A stretch of DNA of 64,000 nucleotides from an uncultured Burkholderiaceae bacterium (GTDB taxonomy: Bacteria > Pseudomonadota > Gammaproteobacteria > Burkholderiales > Burkholderiaceae), in contig CALMPB010000384.1 in the NCBI GenBank assembly GCA_937871985.1, positions 1 through 64,000 of the forward strand. Reading direction: 5' to 3'. Shown piece by piece: positions 18,100-29,440 of the stretch (positions within the stretch are counted from its first letter, which is position 1; the number at the start of each line of letters is the position of its first letter). Below the pieces are notes generated by a model, which saw only the letters and a list, made by a program, of their open reading frames with translations, was not told the DNA's origin and made no database searches. Position numbers and translations under genes: made by a program.

Positions 18100-19335
18100 T
18101 TACTCCACAAACAGCGTCGCCGGACACTCCAGATAGCCGCGAACCGCCTGGATGAAACCGGCGGCGTACGCGCCGTCGACGACGCGGTGATCGAACGACG
18201 ATGAAAGGTTCATGCTCTTGCGCGCCACGATGGCGCCCGACAGCACGGCGGGACGCGCGACAATCCGGTTCACGCCCACGATGGCCACTTCGGGGTAGTT
18301 GACCATGGGTGTGGAAACGATACCGCCCAGGCGCCCGAGGTTGGTCAGGGTGATGGTCGAGCCGCCCTGGTCGGCGAGCCTGGTCTTTCCGGCCCGCGCT
18401 TCGCCGGCCATGCGCGCGATTTCCTTCGCGCAAAACCAGAGGTCGCGGCTTTCCACATTGCGCAGCACCGGAACCAGCAGGCCGTCTGGCGTATGCACCG
18501 CCACGCCCGCATGCACCGAGGAATAATGCGTAATCACCTCGGCCTGGTCGTCGTAGCGGGCATTGACCAGAGGATAGCCGCGCGCAGCCAGCGCCATGGC
18601 GCGCAAGATGAACGCCGATATCGTCAGGCGGCCCCTGTCCTCTTCCCACTTGGCGTTCAGGCGCGCGCGCAGCGCCTCGAGCTCGGTCACGTCCACCTCT
18701 TCCACATAGCTGAATTGCGGGACATGCCGCAGCGCTTCCTGCATCTTGCGGGCCATCTGGCGCCGGACTCCGGCAAGCGGCAGCGCCGTTCCGTCCTGCA
18801 CGGCGACGCCGCCGTCACTCGCCGGCCCACGCGCGCCAGCGGAATGCGGCCTGCTCCGGCCCGCCTGCCAGGCATCCAGGTCCGCATGCAGGACACGGCC
18901 TTCCGGGCCGCTGCCGCGCACATCGGCCAGGTCGATGCCGGCTTGACGCGCATGCTGCCTGACGGAAGGCGATGCCAGCGCCTTGCCGCCGCCAGCACCG
19001 CCCGATACGAGCTGCGCAAACGCATGATCCGGCCCGGCCCGCCGCTCGGCGTCGGCGCCGGGCGGTTCAGGCTCCTGCAGCACGGGCGCCGCAGCCTCTG
19101 TTTCGATATGGATGAGGTCGGAACCCACCGCCACGGTCTCGCCTTCTTGCGCATGAAGGGCGACAACCGTGCCGCTGACCGGCGAGGGGATCTCGACCGT
19201 GGCCTTGTCGGTCATGATGTCCGCCAGGGCTTGCTCTTCGGCAACTTCGTCCCCCACCTGGACATGCCAGGCAACCACCTCGACCTGCGCAATACCCTCG
19301 CCGATGTCCGGCACCTTGACGATGTTCAACGCCAT
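18100..19335 (-). CDS. bkdB: Branched-chain alpha-keto acid dehydrogenase E2 (dihydrolipoyl acyltransferase)
   Basis: The 411-residue core subunit of the branched-chain 2-oxoacid dehydrogenase. It moves the acyl group from E1 to CoA on lipoyl arms. One lipoyl domain is present (1-78, lipoylated Lys44 in IMTDKATVEIPSP), then an Ala/Pro-rich linker, an E1/E3-binding domain (ASPSVRQHARQAGIDLADVRGSGPEGRV) and a catalytic domain ending with SFDHRVVDG. The ATG at 19335 overlaps the E1beta stop as TAATG; a longer frame to 19779 only shadows E1beta. No E3 gene follows, so the complex must borrow lipoamide dehydrogenase from elsewhere. Confidence 0.95.
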   Translation of the reverse strand: MALNIVKVPDIGEGIAQVEVVAWHVQVGDEVAEEQALADIMTDKATVEIPSPVSGTVVALHAQEGETVAVGSDLIHIETEAAAPVLQEPEPPGADAERRAGPDHAFAQLVSGGAGGGKALASPSVRQHARQAGIDLADVRGSGPEGRVLHADLDAWQAGRSRPHSAGARGPASDGGVAVQDGTALPLAGVRRQMARKMQEALRHVPQFSYVEEVDVTELEALRARLNAKWEEDRGRLTISAFILRAMALAARGYPLVNARYDDQAEVITHYSSVHAGVAVHTPDGLLVPVLRNVESRDLWFCAKEIARMAGEARAGKTRLADQGGSTITLTNLGRLGGIVSTPMVNYPEVAIVGVNRIVARPAVLSGAIVARKSMNLSSSFDHRVVDGAYAAGFIQAVRGYLECPATLFVE

Positions 19336-20381
19336 TATTGGGCCTCCACGCAACGCTTGAATGCCGCCGCCAGCCTGGCCGGCCCCGGAAAATACGCCCA
19401 TTCCTGCGCATGAGGATACGGCGTGTCCCACCCCGCCACGCGCTCGATGGGCGCCTCGAGGTGGTAGAAACAGTGTTCCTGAATCAGGGCGGCCAGTTCG
19501 GCCCCGAATCCGCTGCTGCGCGTCGCCTCGTGCACGATGACGCAGCGGCCGGTTTTCTTGACCGACTCGACCAGGGTATCGAGATCCAGCGGCCACAAGC
19601 TGCGCAAATCGATGATTTCCGCATCGATGCCCGATAATTTGCAAGCCGCTTCGGCCACGAAGACCATGGTTCCGTAGGTAAGAACCGTCAACGCGCTGCC
19701 CGGCCGGAATACCGCCGCCGACTCCAGCGCGACGGTGTAGTAGCCCGGCGGCACATTGCCCAGGGGATGACTGGACCAAGGCACGACGGGCTTGTCGTGG
19801 TCGCCGTCGAACGGCCCGTTGTAAAGCCTTTTCGGCTCCAGAAAAACAACGGGATCGTCGTTTTCGATGGCGGCGATCAGCAAACCTTTGGCGTCATAGG
19901 GATTGGAGGGCATCACCGTGCGCAGGCCGCTGACATGCGTGAAAAGCACCTCGGGGCTTTGGCTATGGGTCTGGCCGCCGAATATTCCCCCGCCGCACGG
20001 CATGCGTATGGTCAGCGGCGCCGTGAACTCGCCGGCGGATCGATAACGCAGCCTGGCCGCCTCGGACACGATCTGGTCCATGGCCGGATAGTAGTAATCG
20101 GCGAACTGGATTTCGACCACGGGCCTCAGGCCGTAGGCCGCCATGCCCACCGCCGCGCCCACGATGCCGCTTTCCGAAATGGGCGCATCGAACACGCGCG
20201 TGCGGCCGTACTTGGCCTGCAACCCCTCGGTGCAGCGGAACACCCCGCCGAAGTAGCCGACGTCCTCGCCGAACACCACCACGTTTTCGTCGCGTTCGAG
20301 CATGACGTCCATGGCCGAACGCAAGGCCTGCACCATGGTCATCGAAACCGTTTCCGCGACATCCTGGATTTGCGCCGCCAT
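19335..20381 (-). CDS. bkdA2: Branched-chain alpha-keto acid dehydrogenase E1 beta subunit
   Basis: Forms the thiamine-diphosphate-dependent E1 with BkdA1 and decarboxylates 2-oxo acids from Val, Leu and Ile. Strong family blocks are VVVFGEDVGYFGGVFRCTEGL, FDAPISESGIVG, VEIQFADYYYPAMDQ, GGGIFGGQTHSQSPE and IDLRSLWPLDLDT, very close to Pseudomonas BkdA2. I use the ATG at 20381, with GGGAG 7 nt upstream, giving 348 residues. An ATG two codons earlier (20387) overlaps the E1alpha stop as ATGA but leaves the ribosome site too close. A frame reaching 20894 is a shadow of E1alpha. Confidence 0.95.
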   Translation of the reverse strand: MAAQIQDVAETVSMTMVQALRSAMDVMLERDENVVVFGEDVGYFGGVFRCTEGLQAKYGRTRVFDAPISESGIVGAAVGMAAYGLRPVVEIQFADYYYPAMDQIVSEAARLRYRSAGEFTAPLTIRMPCGGGIFGGQTHSQSPEVLFTHVSGLRTVMPSNPYDAKGLLIAAIENDDPVVFLEPKRLYNGPFDGDHDKPVVPWSSHPLGNVPPGYYTVALESAAVFRPGSALTVLTYGTMVFVAEAACKLSGIDAEIIDLRSLWPLDLDTLVESVKKTGRCVIVHEATRSSGFGAELAALIQEHCFYHLEAPIERVAGWDTPYPHAQEWAYFPGPARLAAAFKRCVEAQ

Positions 20382-20383
20382 GA

Positions 20384-21670
<1,287 letters not shown>

Positions 21671-24163
21671 TTACCTTCCCTGCCAGTATCGCCGCCGCGC
21701 CTGCCGGCTGCTTTGCACGGCCAGGCCTTCGGGGCGCGACAGGAACGATACGGCGCCTTCCGTGTCGGTGCGCCAGAACCGCGCGCCGGAAGCCTCCCAG
21801 CGCTGCTGCACCCGCGGATTGGGATGGCCGTAGCGGTTCCAGGCTCCGGCTTGCGCAACGGCATGGCCCGCGTTCGCCGCCTGCACGAACGCGGCTCCCG
21901 ACGATCCGGCGGATCCATGATGCCCTACCGCCACGACGTCGATGTCCGCCAGACCCCTGTCGACCAGGATGCGCTCCTGCGCCACACCGATGTCACTGGT
22001 CAAAAGAATGGAGTGGTGCTTTCCCCGTATGCGCAGCACGCAGGCCGCATCGTTCGGACGAGCCGGCGCCTTGCGGCCCGTCCCGGCCTTGCCCGGCAAC
22101 GGCCACAAGAACTCGAAGGCCACGCCGTCCGTCCGCCACGCCACCCCGTATTCGCACGCCGACATGGCCAGGGGCATGGCGGGCAACTGCCCGGCAAGAC
22201 CGAGCAAGCCCGCTTCGCGGCCAAGGTAGGCCTGCAAGTCGAAGGAACTGTACGACTGCTGCACGGCCATAGAGGAAAGCAGGCTGCGCGCGCCGCCCGC
22301 ATGGTCGATATCGGCATGCGACACCACCAGCACGTCGATCGCGCGCTCGCCCAGCGCCTTCAGGAAAGGCAGGACGATGCGGGCCCCGCCATCCGACTCC
22401 GGGCCGCTGCGCAATCCTGTATCGAACACCAGCACATGGCGCGCCGTCTGCACGACCAGCGAGCCGGCCTGCCCGACATCCAGCGCGAACAGATTCCACC
22501 CGCCCGGCGGCGGGCGCTCCGCGCGCCAGAACAAGGCCGGCAGCACCATCAGCCAGGCGGCCCGCCGCATGGGCAGCCCGTAAGGCATGATGGCCAGCAG
22601 CAGCCCCAGCACGGCGAACAAGGTCAGCCACGCCGGCGCGGCGGCCACGCCCACGCTAGCCAGATCCAGCCCGGCAAGCCACACCGTAGGCCGCATCAGC
22701 GCATCGAGCACGGCATGCCCCAGCCAGGCGGTGGCCGCCGCCGCAAGTTCCAGGCCTGGTAGCACGGCGAACAACGCCAGCAATAGGGACAGCGGCGTGA
22801 CGATGAACGTCACCAGCGGTATGGCATAGGCATTGGCCAGGGGCGATACCAGCGACACCTCGTTGAACAGCAGCGCCAGCGCCGGCATGAGCGCCACGGT
22901 GATCGCCAGTTGCAAAGCCGTGGCCGCAGCCAGGCCAAAGGCCATCACCCGCATCCGGGAAAGTTCGGCATGCCGCATATGCCTTCCCCACCACGAGGCG
23001 CTGGCCATCAGCACCCAGACGGCGCCAAAGGAAAGCCAGAAGCCGCTGGCCAGCATCGCCCAGGGATCCAGCAGCACCACCGCCAGGGCGGCAAGACACA
23101 CTAGGCGGGACGCGCTGAACGGAACACGGAAGACATGCGCGCCGGCCAGGACGGCCAGCATCAAAAAGGTGCGCCGCGCCGGCACGCCCCACCCCGCCAG
23201 AAGGCAATACAGCCAGGCAACCAGCAAAGCCGCCAGGGACGCGGCGATTTGCGCGGGCAGGCGCTCGGCCAGCATCCGCCCGCCAAGACGGCAGCGCCGC
23301 CAGGCCCAAAGAACCGTCAATCCGCCAAGCGCGGCGATCATCGTGATGTGGCCGCCGCTGATCGCAATAAGATGGCTCAGGCCTGCCCTGTTGAATATCC
23401 GCCAGTCGGAAGCCGGTATGGCCGCCTGGTCGCCTATGCTCAGCGCCAGCAGCACCGATCCATAGCGTTTGCCCTCGATGAACGGCGACACCGCCGATCG
23501 CACCCGATGGCGCATGCGCTCGGCGGCTACCGTCAGGCTGCGCCAGGGATCATCTTCGAGCAGCACCGGCATGCCGCGCACACGGCCCACCGCCCGGATC
23601 CCCTGGGCGAACAGATGGGACTCGTAGTCGAAGCCGTGCGGGTTATGCACACCATGCGGCCGCCGCAGCGTCAGCGCCATGCGCCAGACCTGCCCGGGCG
23701 CCAGCTCGGGAAACTCGGCGGGAGTCGCACGGGACAAACCATATGGCCCGGAATAAGCGGCTGCATTCCACGACACCTGGATGCGCGACGGCACGCCCTG
23801 CGGCCTGGAAGAAATGACGTCGGCCTCGAACACGCGGCTGTCCGCATCGACGCGCACCAGGCCAGCCACCCTGAGCACGACGCGCGACACTTTGTCCTGG
23901 TTGCCGTCCTCCAGGCTGTCGGCCAGGCGCAGTTGGGCAAGCGCCACGGTATACGCCAGGCCAAGCGCAGCGCCCCAAAGCGGAACCAGTAAAAGCCAAA
24001 GCCGGCATGCCCGGACGCGGCGGCACAGCACGAAGGCGCCCGCCGACAACACCGCCATGGCCGCAACCGCCCCCCCCAAGCCGAAGGCCCCCGGCAGACC
24101 CGGCAGGCTTTGCACGGCGCCCGATGCCAGCAGAAAGGCCAAGATGCCTGCACGCCCCGTCAC
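21671..24163 (-). CDS. comEC: ComEC/Rec2-family DNA internalization channel protein
   Basis: An 830-residue multi-spanning membrane protein that passes single-stranded DNA across the inner membrane during natural transformation. It has an N-terminal DUF4131-type region, the Competence domain with many transmembrane helices (HLIAISGGHITMIAALGG near residue 270), and a C-terminal metallo-beta-lactamase-like domain with the HADIDHAGG motif. I chose the GTG at 24163 because a strong GGAGGTG lies about 5 nt upstream; a longer frame to 24229 lacks one. Other competence genes are not in this window. The gene looks intact. Confidence 0.93.
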   Translation of the reverse strand: MTGRAGILAFLLASGAVQSLPGLPGAFGLGGAVAAMAVLSAGAFVLCRRVRACRLWLLLVPLWGAALGLAYTVALAQLRLADSLEDGNQDKVSRVVLRVAGLVRVDADSRVFEADVISSRPQGVPSRIQVSWNAAAYSGPYGLSRATPAEFPELAPGQVWRMALTLRRPHGVHNPHGFDYESHLFAQGIRAVGRVRGMPVLLEDDPWRSLTVAAERMRHRVRSAVSPFIEGKRYGSVLLALSIGDQAAIPASDWRIFNRAGLSHLIAISGGHITMIAALGGLTVLWAWRRCRLGGRMLAERLPAQIAASLAALLVAWLYCLLAGWGVPARRTFLMLAVLAGAHVFRVPFSASRLVCLAALAVVLLDPWAMLASGFWLSFGAVWVLMASASWWGRHMRHAELSRMRVMAFGLAAATALQLAITVALMPALALLFNEVSLVSPLANAYAIPLVTFIVTPLSLLLALFAVLPGLELAAAATAWLGHAVLDALMRPTVWLAGLDLASVGVAAAPAWLTLFAVLGLLLAIMPYGLPMRRAAWLMVLPALFWRAERPPPGGWNLFALDVGQAGSLVVQTARHVLVFDTGLRSGPESDGGARIVLPFLKALGERAIDVLVVSHADIDHAGGARSLLSSMAVQQSYSSFDLQAYLGREAGLLGLAGQLPAMPLAMSACEYGVAWRTDGVAFEFLWPLPGKAGTGRKAPARPNDAACVLRIRGKHHSILLTSDIGVAQERILVDRGLADIDVVAVGHHGSAGSSGAAFVQAANAGHAVAQAGAWNRYGHPNPRVQQRWEASGARFWRTDTEGAVSFLSRPEGLAVQSSRQARRRYWQGR

Positions 24164-24401
24164 CGCCCCACCTCCATAAAGCGGACAGCATAGAAGCGCA
24201 CGGCTGAATCCAGCGGCGTAAAGGGACAAAACCGGAACATCGGCTTGTACCTATGCCCGCTCATGGCCTTGCTACCCGAAGGCAGGCATGAACCATGGAG
24301 GGCAAGCTCAACCGGCGAAACCCGCGACGAAACAGGCGACGGCCACCGAAGCGCCCACCCCTGGTTTGGTATGATCTACGCCTTATCGTCGGGAGAAAAA
24401 A

Positions 24402-25646
24402 GTGAAAGTCATTATCGTTGGCGCTGGCATCGGCGGCCTGACCCTGGCCTTGATGCTGCACAAGCGCGGCATCGAGTGCGATGTCTACGAAAGCGTGCGC
24501 GAACTCAAACCGCTTGGCGTGGGCATCAATCTGCTGCCTCACGCCGCCAACGAAATGCGCCAGCTGGATCTGCTGGACACGCTGAGCGCCCGATCCGTGC
24601 TGACCTCGGCCCTGCACTATTACAACAAGCACGGGCAAACCATCTGGGAAGAACCCAGGGGGCTTGCCGCCGGCTATCCCGTGCCGCAGCTTTCCATCCA
24701 TCGGGGCGAGCTGCAGTTGCTGCTGGCCCAGGCCGTGCGTGAGCGGCTGGGCGCGAACCACCTGCATCTTGGCATGGCCTTCGAGTCGCTGCAGCAGGAC
24801 GGCCATGGCGTCACCGCCGTGTTCCACAACCGCAACAGCGACAGCAGCGAGCAGGTTCGCGCCGACGTTCTTGTGGGCGCCGACGGCATTCATTCCGCCG
24901 TACGCAAGGCCTTCTATCCCACCGGCGACGAATTCCAGTTTTCAGGCCGCATCCTGTGGCGCGCCATCACCTACGCCGAACCGTATCTGGACGGCAAGAC
25001 CATGTTCATGGCTGGCTACCAGGATCAGAAATTCGTCGCCTACCCGCTTGCCGCAACCCCTCAGGCCGGCGGGAAAACGCCCATCAACTGGATTGCCGAA
25101 CTCAAGGTCGATGCCGACGATCTGCCCGCCACCGACTGGAACCGCATCGTCGACAAATCCGTGTTCGCCGACAGCTTCAAGACCTGGAATTGGAGCTGGA
25201 TAGACATTCCCGCGCTGATCGACGGCGCCGAAGCCATCTACGAATTTCCTCTGGTGGACAAGAACCCGCTGCCGCGCTGGTCGTTCGGCCACGCAACGCT
25301 GATCGGCGATGCCGCGCATCCGCTCTACCCCATCGGGTCCAACGGTTCGGCCCAGGCCATTCTCGACGCCCGCCGCATTGCCGAGTCGCTGCAGGAAGTC
25401 AACGAAAAAGGGCGTAAAAGCATTACCCTGGCCCTCAAGGAATACGAAGCCGACCGCCTGCCCACCACCACGGGCATCATCCTCAGAAACCGGCTGAACG
25501 GCCCGGAGCAGGTCATGCAGCTCGCGCACGAGCGGGCACCGAACGGCTTCGCGCACATCCACGATGCCGTCTCCGAACAGGAACTGCAGGAAATTTCGCT
25601 GCGCTACAAACGGCTGGCGGGCTTCGACCCCAGCATGCTCAAGTAG
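24402..25646 (+). CDS. FAD-dependent aromatic-ring monooxygenase (PhzS/salicylate hydroxylase-like)
   Basis: A 414-residue class A flavoprotein monooxygenase. Motifs are GAGIGG (7-12, dinucleotide fold), VGADGIHSAVRKAF near residue 165 (DG motif), and LIGDAAHPLYPIGSNGSAQAILDAR near 303 (GD motif). The overall pattern is closest to the group often annotated flavin-dependent oxidoreductase, related to PhzS. It should hydroxylate an aromatic or heteroaromatic compound with NAD(P)H; the substrate is unknown. The start is GTG at 24402 with GGGAG 6 nt upstream. It stands alone, 1 nt from the end of the convergent tatD gene and 238 nt from the divergent comEC start. Confidence 0.9.
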   Translation: MKVIIVGAGIGGLTLALMLHKRGIECDVYESVRELKPLGVGINLLPHAANEMRQLDLLDTLSARSVLTSALHYYNKHGQTIWEEPRGLAAGYPVPQLSIHRGELQLLLAQAVRERLGANHLHLGMAFESLQQDGHGVTAVFHNRNSDSSEQVRADVLVGADGIHSAVRKAFYPTGDEFQFSGRILWRAITYAEPYLDGKTMFMAGYQDQKFVAYPLAATPQAGGKTPINWIAELKVDADDLPATDWNRIVDKSVFADSFKTWNWSWIDIPALIDGAEAIYEFPLVDKNPLPRWSFGHATLIGDAAHPLYPIGSNGSAQAILDARRIAESLQEVNEKGRKSITLALKEYEADRLPTTTGIILRNRLNGPEQVMQLAHERAPNGFAHIHDAVSEQELQEISLRYKRLAGFDPSMLK

Positions 25647-25647
25647 T

Positions 25648-26466
25648 TCAAGCCGCCAGGGCGGCGCCCAGCCTGGGCAGCACGCGCCGCGCATTGGCGC
25701 CGGTGGCGGCGTCCAGCGTCGCGCGCGGCGATCCGCGTAGTTGCGACAGCACGTCGGCAATGGCCGGTATCTGCATGGGCTCGTTGCGCCGCGACTCGAT
25801 TTGCGGCGTTCCCAGCCAGGCCGGGGGTATGTCGGGGGCATCGGTTTCCAGCGCCAGGACGTCCAGCGGCAAGCGCTCGGCCAGACGCCTGATCTGCAAG
25901 GCCCGCTCGAACGTCATCGCGCCGCCGAACCCCAGCGCGAAGCCCTGCTCGATGAACTGCTCGGCCTGCTGGAAGCTGCCATTGAAGGCATGGGCCATGC
26001 CGCCGATGCGCGAACGGCGCCGCAAATGCTTGAGCAGAACGTCCTGGGAGCGCCGCACGTGCAACAGCACCGGCAAATCGTAGTGCAGCGCCAGGTCGAG
26101 CTGGGCCGTATAGAACATTTCCTGCCTGGCGAGCATGGCGGGCACGGTCAACGACGGAATAAAGAAATCCAGTCCTATTTCACCAATGGCGACGAAGCGC
26201 GGGTCACCCATGGCCGCCTCGACGCTCCGGCGCAACACCTGCAGGTCGTCTTCACGGGCCAGGGGGACGTACATGGGGTGTATGCCCAGGGCATAGAACC
26301 CGCCCGGAAACGAATGCGCCAGCTCCCGCACGGTGTCGAAGTTCGAACGCGCAACCGAAGGAATCACAATGGCTTTTACCCCCGCCTGCGCGGCGCGCGC
26401 AATGACCTCGGCGCGATCCTCGTCGAACTCGGCGGCGTCCAGATGGCAATGCGTATCGATAAGCAT
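25648..26466 (-). CDS. TatD-family metal-dependent DNase/hydrolase
   Basis: A 272-residue TIM-barrel metallohydrolase. It opens with MLIDTHCHLDAAEF (metal ligands His6 and His8), has GEIGLDFF with the bridging Glu, VLLHVRRSQ, and LETDAPDIPP near residue 205. TatD enzymes are 3'-5' exonucleases or DNases linked to DNA repair and turnover; this one is closer to YcfH/YjjV-type paralogues than can be separated by eye. The frame can be extended to a GTG at 26502, which would touch the lolD stop, but the ATG at 26466 begins at the metal motif. Confidence 0.9.
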   Translation of the reverse strand: MLIDTHCHLDAAEFDEDRAEVIARAAQAGVKAIVIPSVARSNFDTVRELAHSFPGGFYALGIHPMYVPLAREDDLQVLRRSVEAAMGDPRFVAIGEIGLDFFIPSLTVPAMLARQEMFYTAQLDLALHYDLPVLLHVRRSQDVLLKHLRRRSRIGGMAHAFNGSFQQAEQFIEQGFALGFGGAMTFERALQIRRLAERLPLDVLALETDAPDIPPAWLGTPQIESRRNEPMQIPAIADVLSQLRGSPRATLDAATGANARRVLPRLGAALAA

Positions 26467-26501
26467 GGGCCAGGCCCCGTCAACGGTAAAAGTACATCCC
26501 A

Positions 26502-27197
26502 CTAGGCTTCGTTATCAACGAGGCACCCTTTATCCATGTACAGCTGCCTGTGCGCCAGCAAAGCCAGCGCCGGGTCGTGGGTGACGATGGCGAATGCCGT
26601 GCCGAATTCCTGGTTGACGCGCACCAGCAGCTCGAACATGCTTTCCGCCGTGTAGCGGTCGAGATTGCCCGTGGGCTCGTCGGCCAGCACGCAAGCCGGA
26701 TGCGTGACCAGGGCGCGGGCCAGCGCGACCCTTTGCCGCTCGCCGCCCGACAACTGGCCCGGAAAATGATGCTCGCGCGCGGTCAGCCCCACCTGCGCCA
26801 GCACATCCCGCGCGGCCTCGCGGGCCTTGGCACGGTTTTCGCGGCGCACGATCAGGGGCATGGCCACATTATCCAGCGCCGAGAACTCCGGCAGCAAGTG
26901 ATGGAACTGGTATACGAAGCCCAGGCTACGATTGCGCAAACGGCTGCGCTGCGTTTCGGAAAGCCCCTTTGCGCTGACGCCGTCCACGAACACCTCGCCG
27001 GATGTCGGCTCGTCCAGCAGGCCCAGCGAGTGCAGCAAGGTGCTTTTGCCCGAGCCCGATGCTCCCACGATGGCCACCATTTCGCCGCGCTCGACATGCA
27101 GGCTGACGTCGCGCAGGACATGGATGGCCTGCTCTCCTTCGTCATAGGTCTTGACCAGGTTTTTTGCGCTTAGGACATGGGATGCGGTTTCAGTCAT
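26502..27197 (-). CDS. lolD: Lipoprotein-releasing ABC transporter ATP-binding protein
   Basis: Drives release of outer-membrane lipoproteins from the inner membrane to LolA. The 231-residue ATPase has Walker [10 protein letters not shown] (45-53), the signature [15 protein letters not shown], Walker [13 protein letters not shown] and the H-loop VTHDP. The Q-loop region [18 protein letters not shown] matches LolD closely. It overlaps the lolC/E gene by 8 nt and is in the same leftward operon, with tatD following. Confidence 0.95.
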   Translation of the reverse strand: MTETASHVLSAKNLVKTYDEGEQAIHVLRDVSLHVERGEMVAIVGASGSGKSTLLHSLGLLDEPTSGEVFVDGVSAKGLSETQRSRLRNRSLGFVYQFHHLLPEFSALDNVAMPLIVRRENRAKAREAARDVLAQVGLTAREHHFPGQLSGGERQRVALARALVTHPACVLADEPTGNLDRYTAESMFELLVRVNQEFGTAFAIVTHDPALALLAHRQLYMDKGCLVDNEA

Positions 27198-28461
27198 GGC
27201 GCAATACCTGTGCGGGTTGCAGGCGGGACGCCCGCCAGCTGGGATACAGCGTGGCCAGCAAGGACAGCACCAGCGACGTCACGGCAATCGCGATGATGTC
27301 GGAAGCCTGGGGGTTGGAAGGCAGCTCGCTGATGAAATAGATTTGCTGAGGCAAGAACTGCACGCCCAGCAGATGTTCGATGAACGGGACGATGACGTCG
27401 ATGTTGTACGCCACCAGCATGCCCAGGCCGACTCCCAGCAGCGTGCCCACCACGCCGATCAGCGAGCCTTGCACCAGGAAGATGCGTGAGATTTCCCGCG
27501 GGGTGGATCCCAGCGTACGCAGGATGGCGATGTCGGACTGCTTGTCCTTGACCGCCATCACCAATGAAGACAGCAGATTGAACGCGGCCACGGCAACGAT
27601 CAAGGCCAGGATCAGGAACATCATGCGCTTTTCCGTCTTCACCGCGGCGAACCAGGTGCGATTGCTTTGCGTCCAGTCGCCGGCCCGCACGTACGCCGGC
27701 ATGATGCCCATCAGTTCGCGCGCCACCTGCGGCGCCTTCTGCATGTCGGCGATGCGCAGCCGCACGCCGCTGATGCCGCTGTCGCGGAACACCTTGGCCG
27801 CATCGTCGTCATCGATGAAAGCCAGCGACACATCGTATTCGTAGTAGCCCGAGGAAAAAATGCCCGCCACCGTGAATTGGCGCATCCGGGGCGTAAAGCC
27901 AGCCGGCGAAATCGACCCCTGTGGGGCCAGAACCATCAAGGTGTCGCCCACACGCACGCCCAGCATGTCCGCCAACTGGTTGCCCAGGACGATGTTGAAG
28001 CTTCCGGGCTTCAGGACGTCCAGGCGCCCCTCGATCATTTGCTGGCTCAATTCGGAAACAGCGCTCTCGCGCTGCGGATCGATGCCGCGGATCTGCGCCC
28101 CTCGCAATTCTTCGCCGCGCGCCAGCATGGCCTGCGCCGACACGAAGGGCGCCGCGCCGGTGACTTCGGGGTTCTTCCTGGCATCTTGCGCAAGCTCCTG
28201 CCAATGCGCCAGCACATCGTTGGGCGCTGCGCCCGGCACGGATAATTCAATATGCGGCAGAACCGACAACATGCGGTCGCGCACCTGGGTTTGAAAACCG
28301 TTCATCACCGACAGCACGATGATGAGCGCCGCCACCCCCAGGGCAATGCCGGCCATGGAGCTGCCGGCAATAAACGAGACGAAACGGTCGCGCCGACCGC
28401 GCCGGCCGCGGCCTCGCAGCAACCCGGCATAACGCGCGCCTATCCATAGTTCATAAGACAT
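27190..28461 (-). CDS. lolC: Lipoprotein-releasing ABC transporter permease LolC/LolE
   Basis: A 423-residue FtsX/MacB-type membrane subunit. The cytosolic N-terminus [12 protein letters not shown] and the first membrane segment [28 protein letters not shown] are hallmarks of LolC/E. A large periplasmic domain follows (about 55-265), then three transmembrane segments. The family motif around [32 protein letters not shown] is present. Only one such subunit is encoded here, as is usual where a single LolF-like protein makes a homodimer, so the symbol lolC is used loosely. The gene is divergent from the rpfE-like gene with a gap of only 43 nt. Confidence 0.93.
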   Translation of the reverse strand: MSYELWIGARYAGLLRGRGRRGRRDRFVSFIAGSSMAGIALGVAALIIVLSVMNGFQTQVRDRMLSVLPHIELSVPGAAPNDVLAHWQELAQDARKNPEVTGAAPFVSAQAMLARGEELRGAQIRGIDPQRESAVSELSQQMIEGRLDVLKPGSFNIVLGNQLADMLGVRVGDTLMVLAPQGSISPAGFTPRMRQFTVAGIFSSGYYEYDVSLAFIDDDDAAKVFRDSGISGVRLRIADMQKAPQVARELMGIMPAYVRAGDWTQSNRTWFAAVKTEKRMMFLILALIVAVAAFNLLSSLVMAVKDKQSDIAILRTLGSTPREISRIFLVQGSLIGVVGTLLGVGLGMLVAYNIDVIVPFIEHLLGVQFLPQQIYFISELPSNPQASDIIAIAVTSLVLSLLATLYPSWRASRLQPAQVLRHD

Positions 28462-28504
28462 TATTATTCAGCCACCGTCCACTTATTAACACTACAATAA
28501 AAGC

Positions 28505-29440
28505 ATGCAAATCGTACTCCCTGGCGCCTTGCCCGACCCTGCAGCGGCAAAGGCGCTTGTTCCCCATATCCTGGAAACGGCGCCCACCTTCGCAAACTGG
28601 CTGCGGCAGGGCCGCGCCGACGTGCATCCGGCCGACCCAGCGTCGGCCGGATGCACGCCGTTCGAACAATGGCTGCTGAAGCGCAGCGGCTTCGTAAAGC
28701 GCGATGGACAGAATCTTAGCGCAGGTTTGGGCCCGCTATGGGCAAACAACGTTACCCAACGTGACCAGCCCGTGTGGCTGGCCGAGCTGGTGCACGTCTC
28801 GCCTTCGCGCGACGGCGCCGTACTGCTGCCCGCCAGCGAGCTCGAAATCAGCCCCCAGCATAACGGCGCCCTGCTCGAATCGGCGCAAACGCTGTTCGCC
28901 GGAACCGGTTTTGCCCTGCATCCGGACAGCGCCGCACGCTGGCGCATCGAGCTGCCAGCCGATTTTACGCCGCAATGCGCCAGTCCGGTGCTGGTCAGTC
29001 TGGCCACCGTCAACGAATGGTGGCCCCAGGATATTGCGGCACGTCCGTGGCGGCGCCTGCTCAACGAACTGCAAATGCTGTGGTACGACCATCCCGTCAA
29101 CAACGAACGCTACGCCGCCGGCCGGGTTCCCGTGAACAGCCTTTGGCTGTTCGGCGGGGCCAGCCCCGATCAACTGCGCCAGGCGCCGGCATCCGATTCC
29201 GCCGTTCACGGATCGCTGCTGGAACCCGGCCTGGCTCAGGACTGGGGCGCCTGGATAGGCGCGCTCGGCGAGCTTGAGCGCAACGTGTTCAAGCCGCTTG
29301 CCGCAAACGCCCAACCCGGGCTTGTTTTGCTTGGCCGCGACCGCATCGTCGAAATCCAGCCGCGCAGCCAAGGCTTGCTGTCCCGCCTGCTGCCCCGTCG
29401 CAACGAAACATGGAGAACCTGGTGGTCGCCCCAAAACTAA
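28505..29440 (+). CDS. RpfE-type conserved protein upstream of recJ
   Basis: A 311-residue protein of the family sometimes called cofactor-independent phosphoglycerate mutase-like or RpfE regulatory protein. In Xanthomonas the homologue rpfE also sits next to recJ. Recognisable parts are the N-terminal MQIVLPGALPDPAAAKAL, the LARPLWA-like segment reading FEQWLLKRSGF, and SLWLFGGA near residue 215. No biochemical function is established. A perfect 16-bp inverted repeat lies inside the coding sequence at codons 39-51. The gene overlaps recJ by 31 nt. Only 43 nt separate it from the divergent lolC start, so transcription signals are compact. Confidence 0.72.
   Translation: MQIVLPGALPDPAAAKALVPHILETAPTFANWLRQGRADVHPADPASAGCTPFEQWLLKRSGFVKRDGQNLSAGLGPLWANNVTQRDQPVWLAELVHVSPSRDGAVLLPASELEISPQHNGALLESAQTLFAGTGFALHPDSAARWRIELPADFTPQCASPVLVSLATVNEWWPQDIAARPWRRLLNELQMLWYDHPVNNERYAAGRVPVNSLWLFGGASPDQLRQAPASDSAVHGSLLEPGLAQDWGAWIGALGELERNVFKPLAANAQPGLVLLGRDRIVEIQPRSQGLLSRLLPRRNETWRTWWSPQN
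28621..28657. repeat. Perfect 16-bp inverted repeat inside the rpfE-like gene
   Basis: The arms CGTGCATCCGGCCGAC (28621-28636) and GTCGGCCGGATGCACG (28642-28657) are exact inverse complements with the 5-nt loop CCAGC. The repeat is read in frame as part of the protein (V-H-P-A-D-P-A-S-A-G-C-T). It would form a very stable mRNA hairpin about 115 nt after the start codon. Confidence 0.85.
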
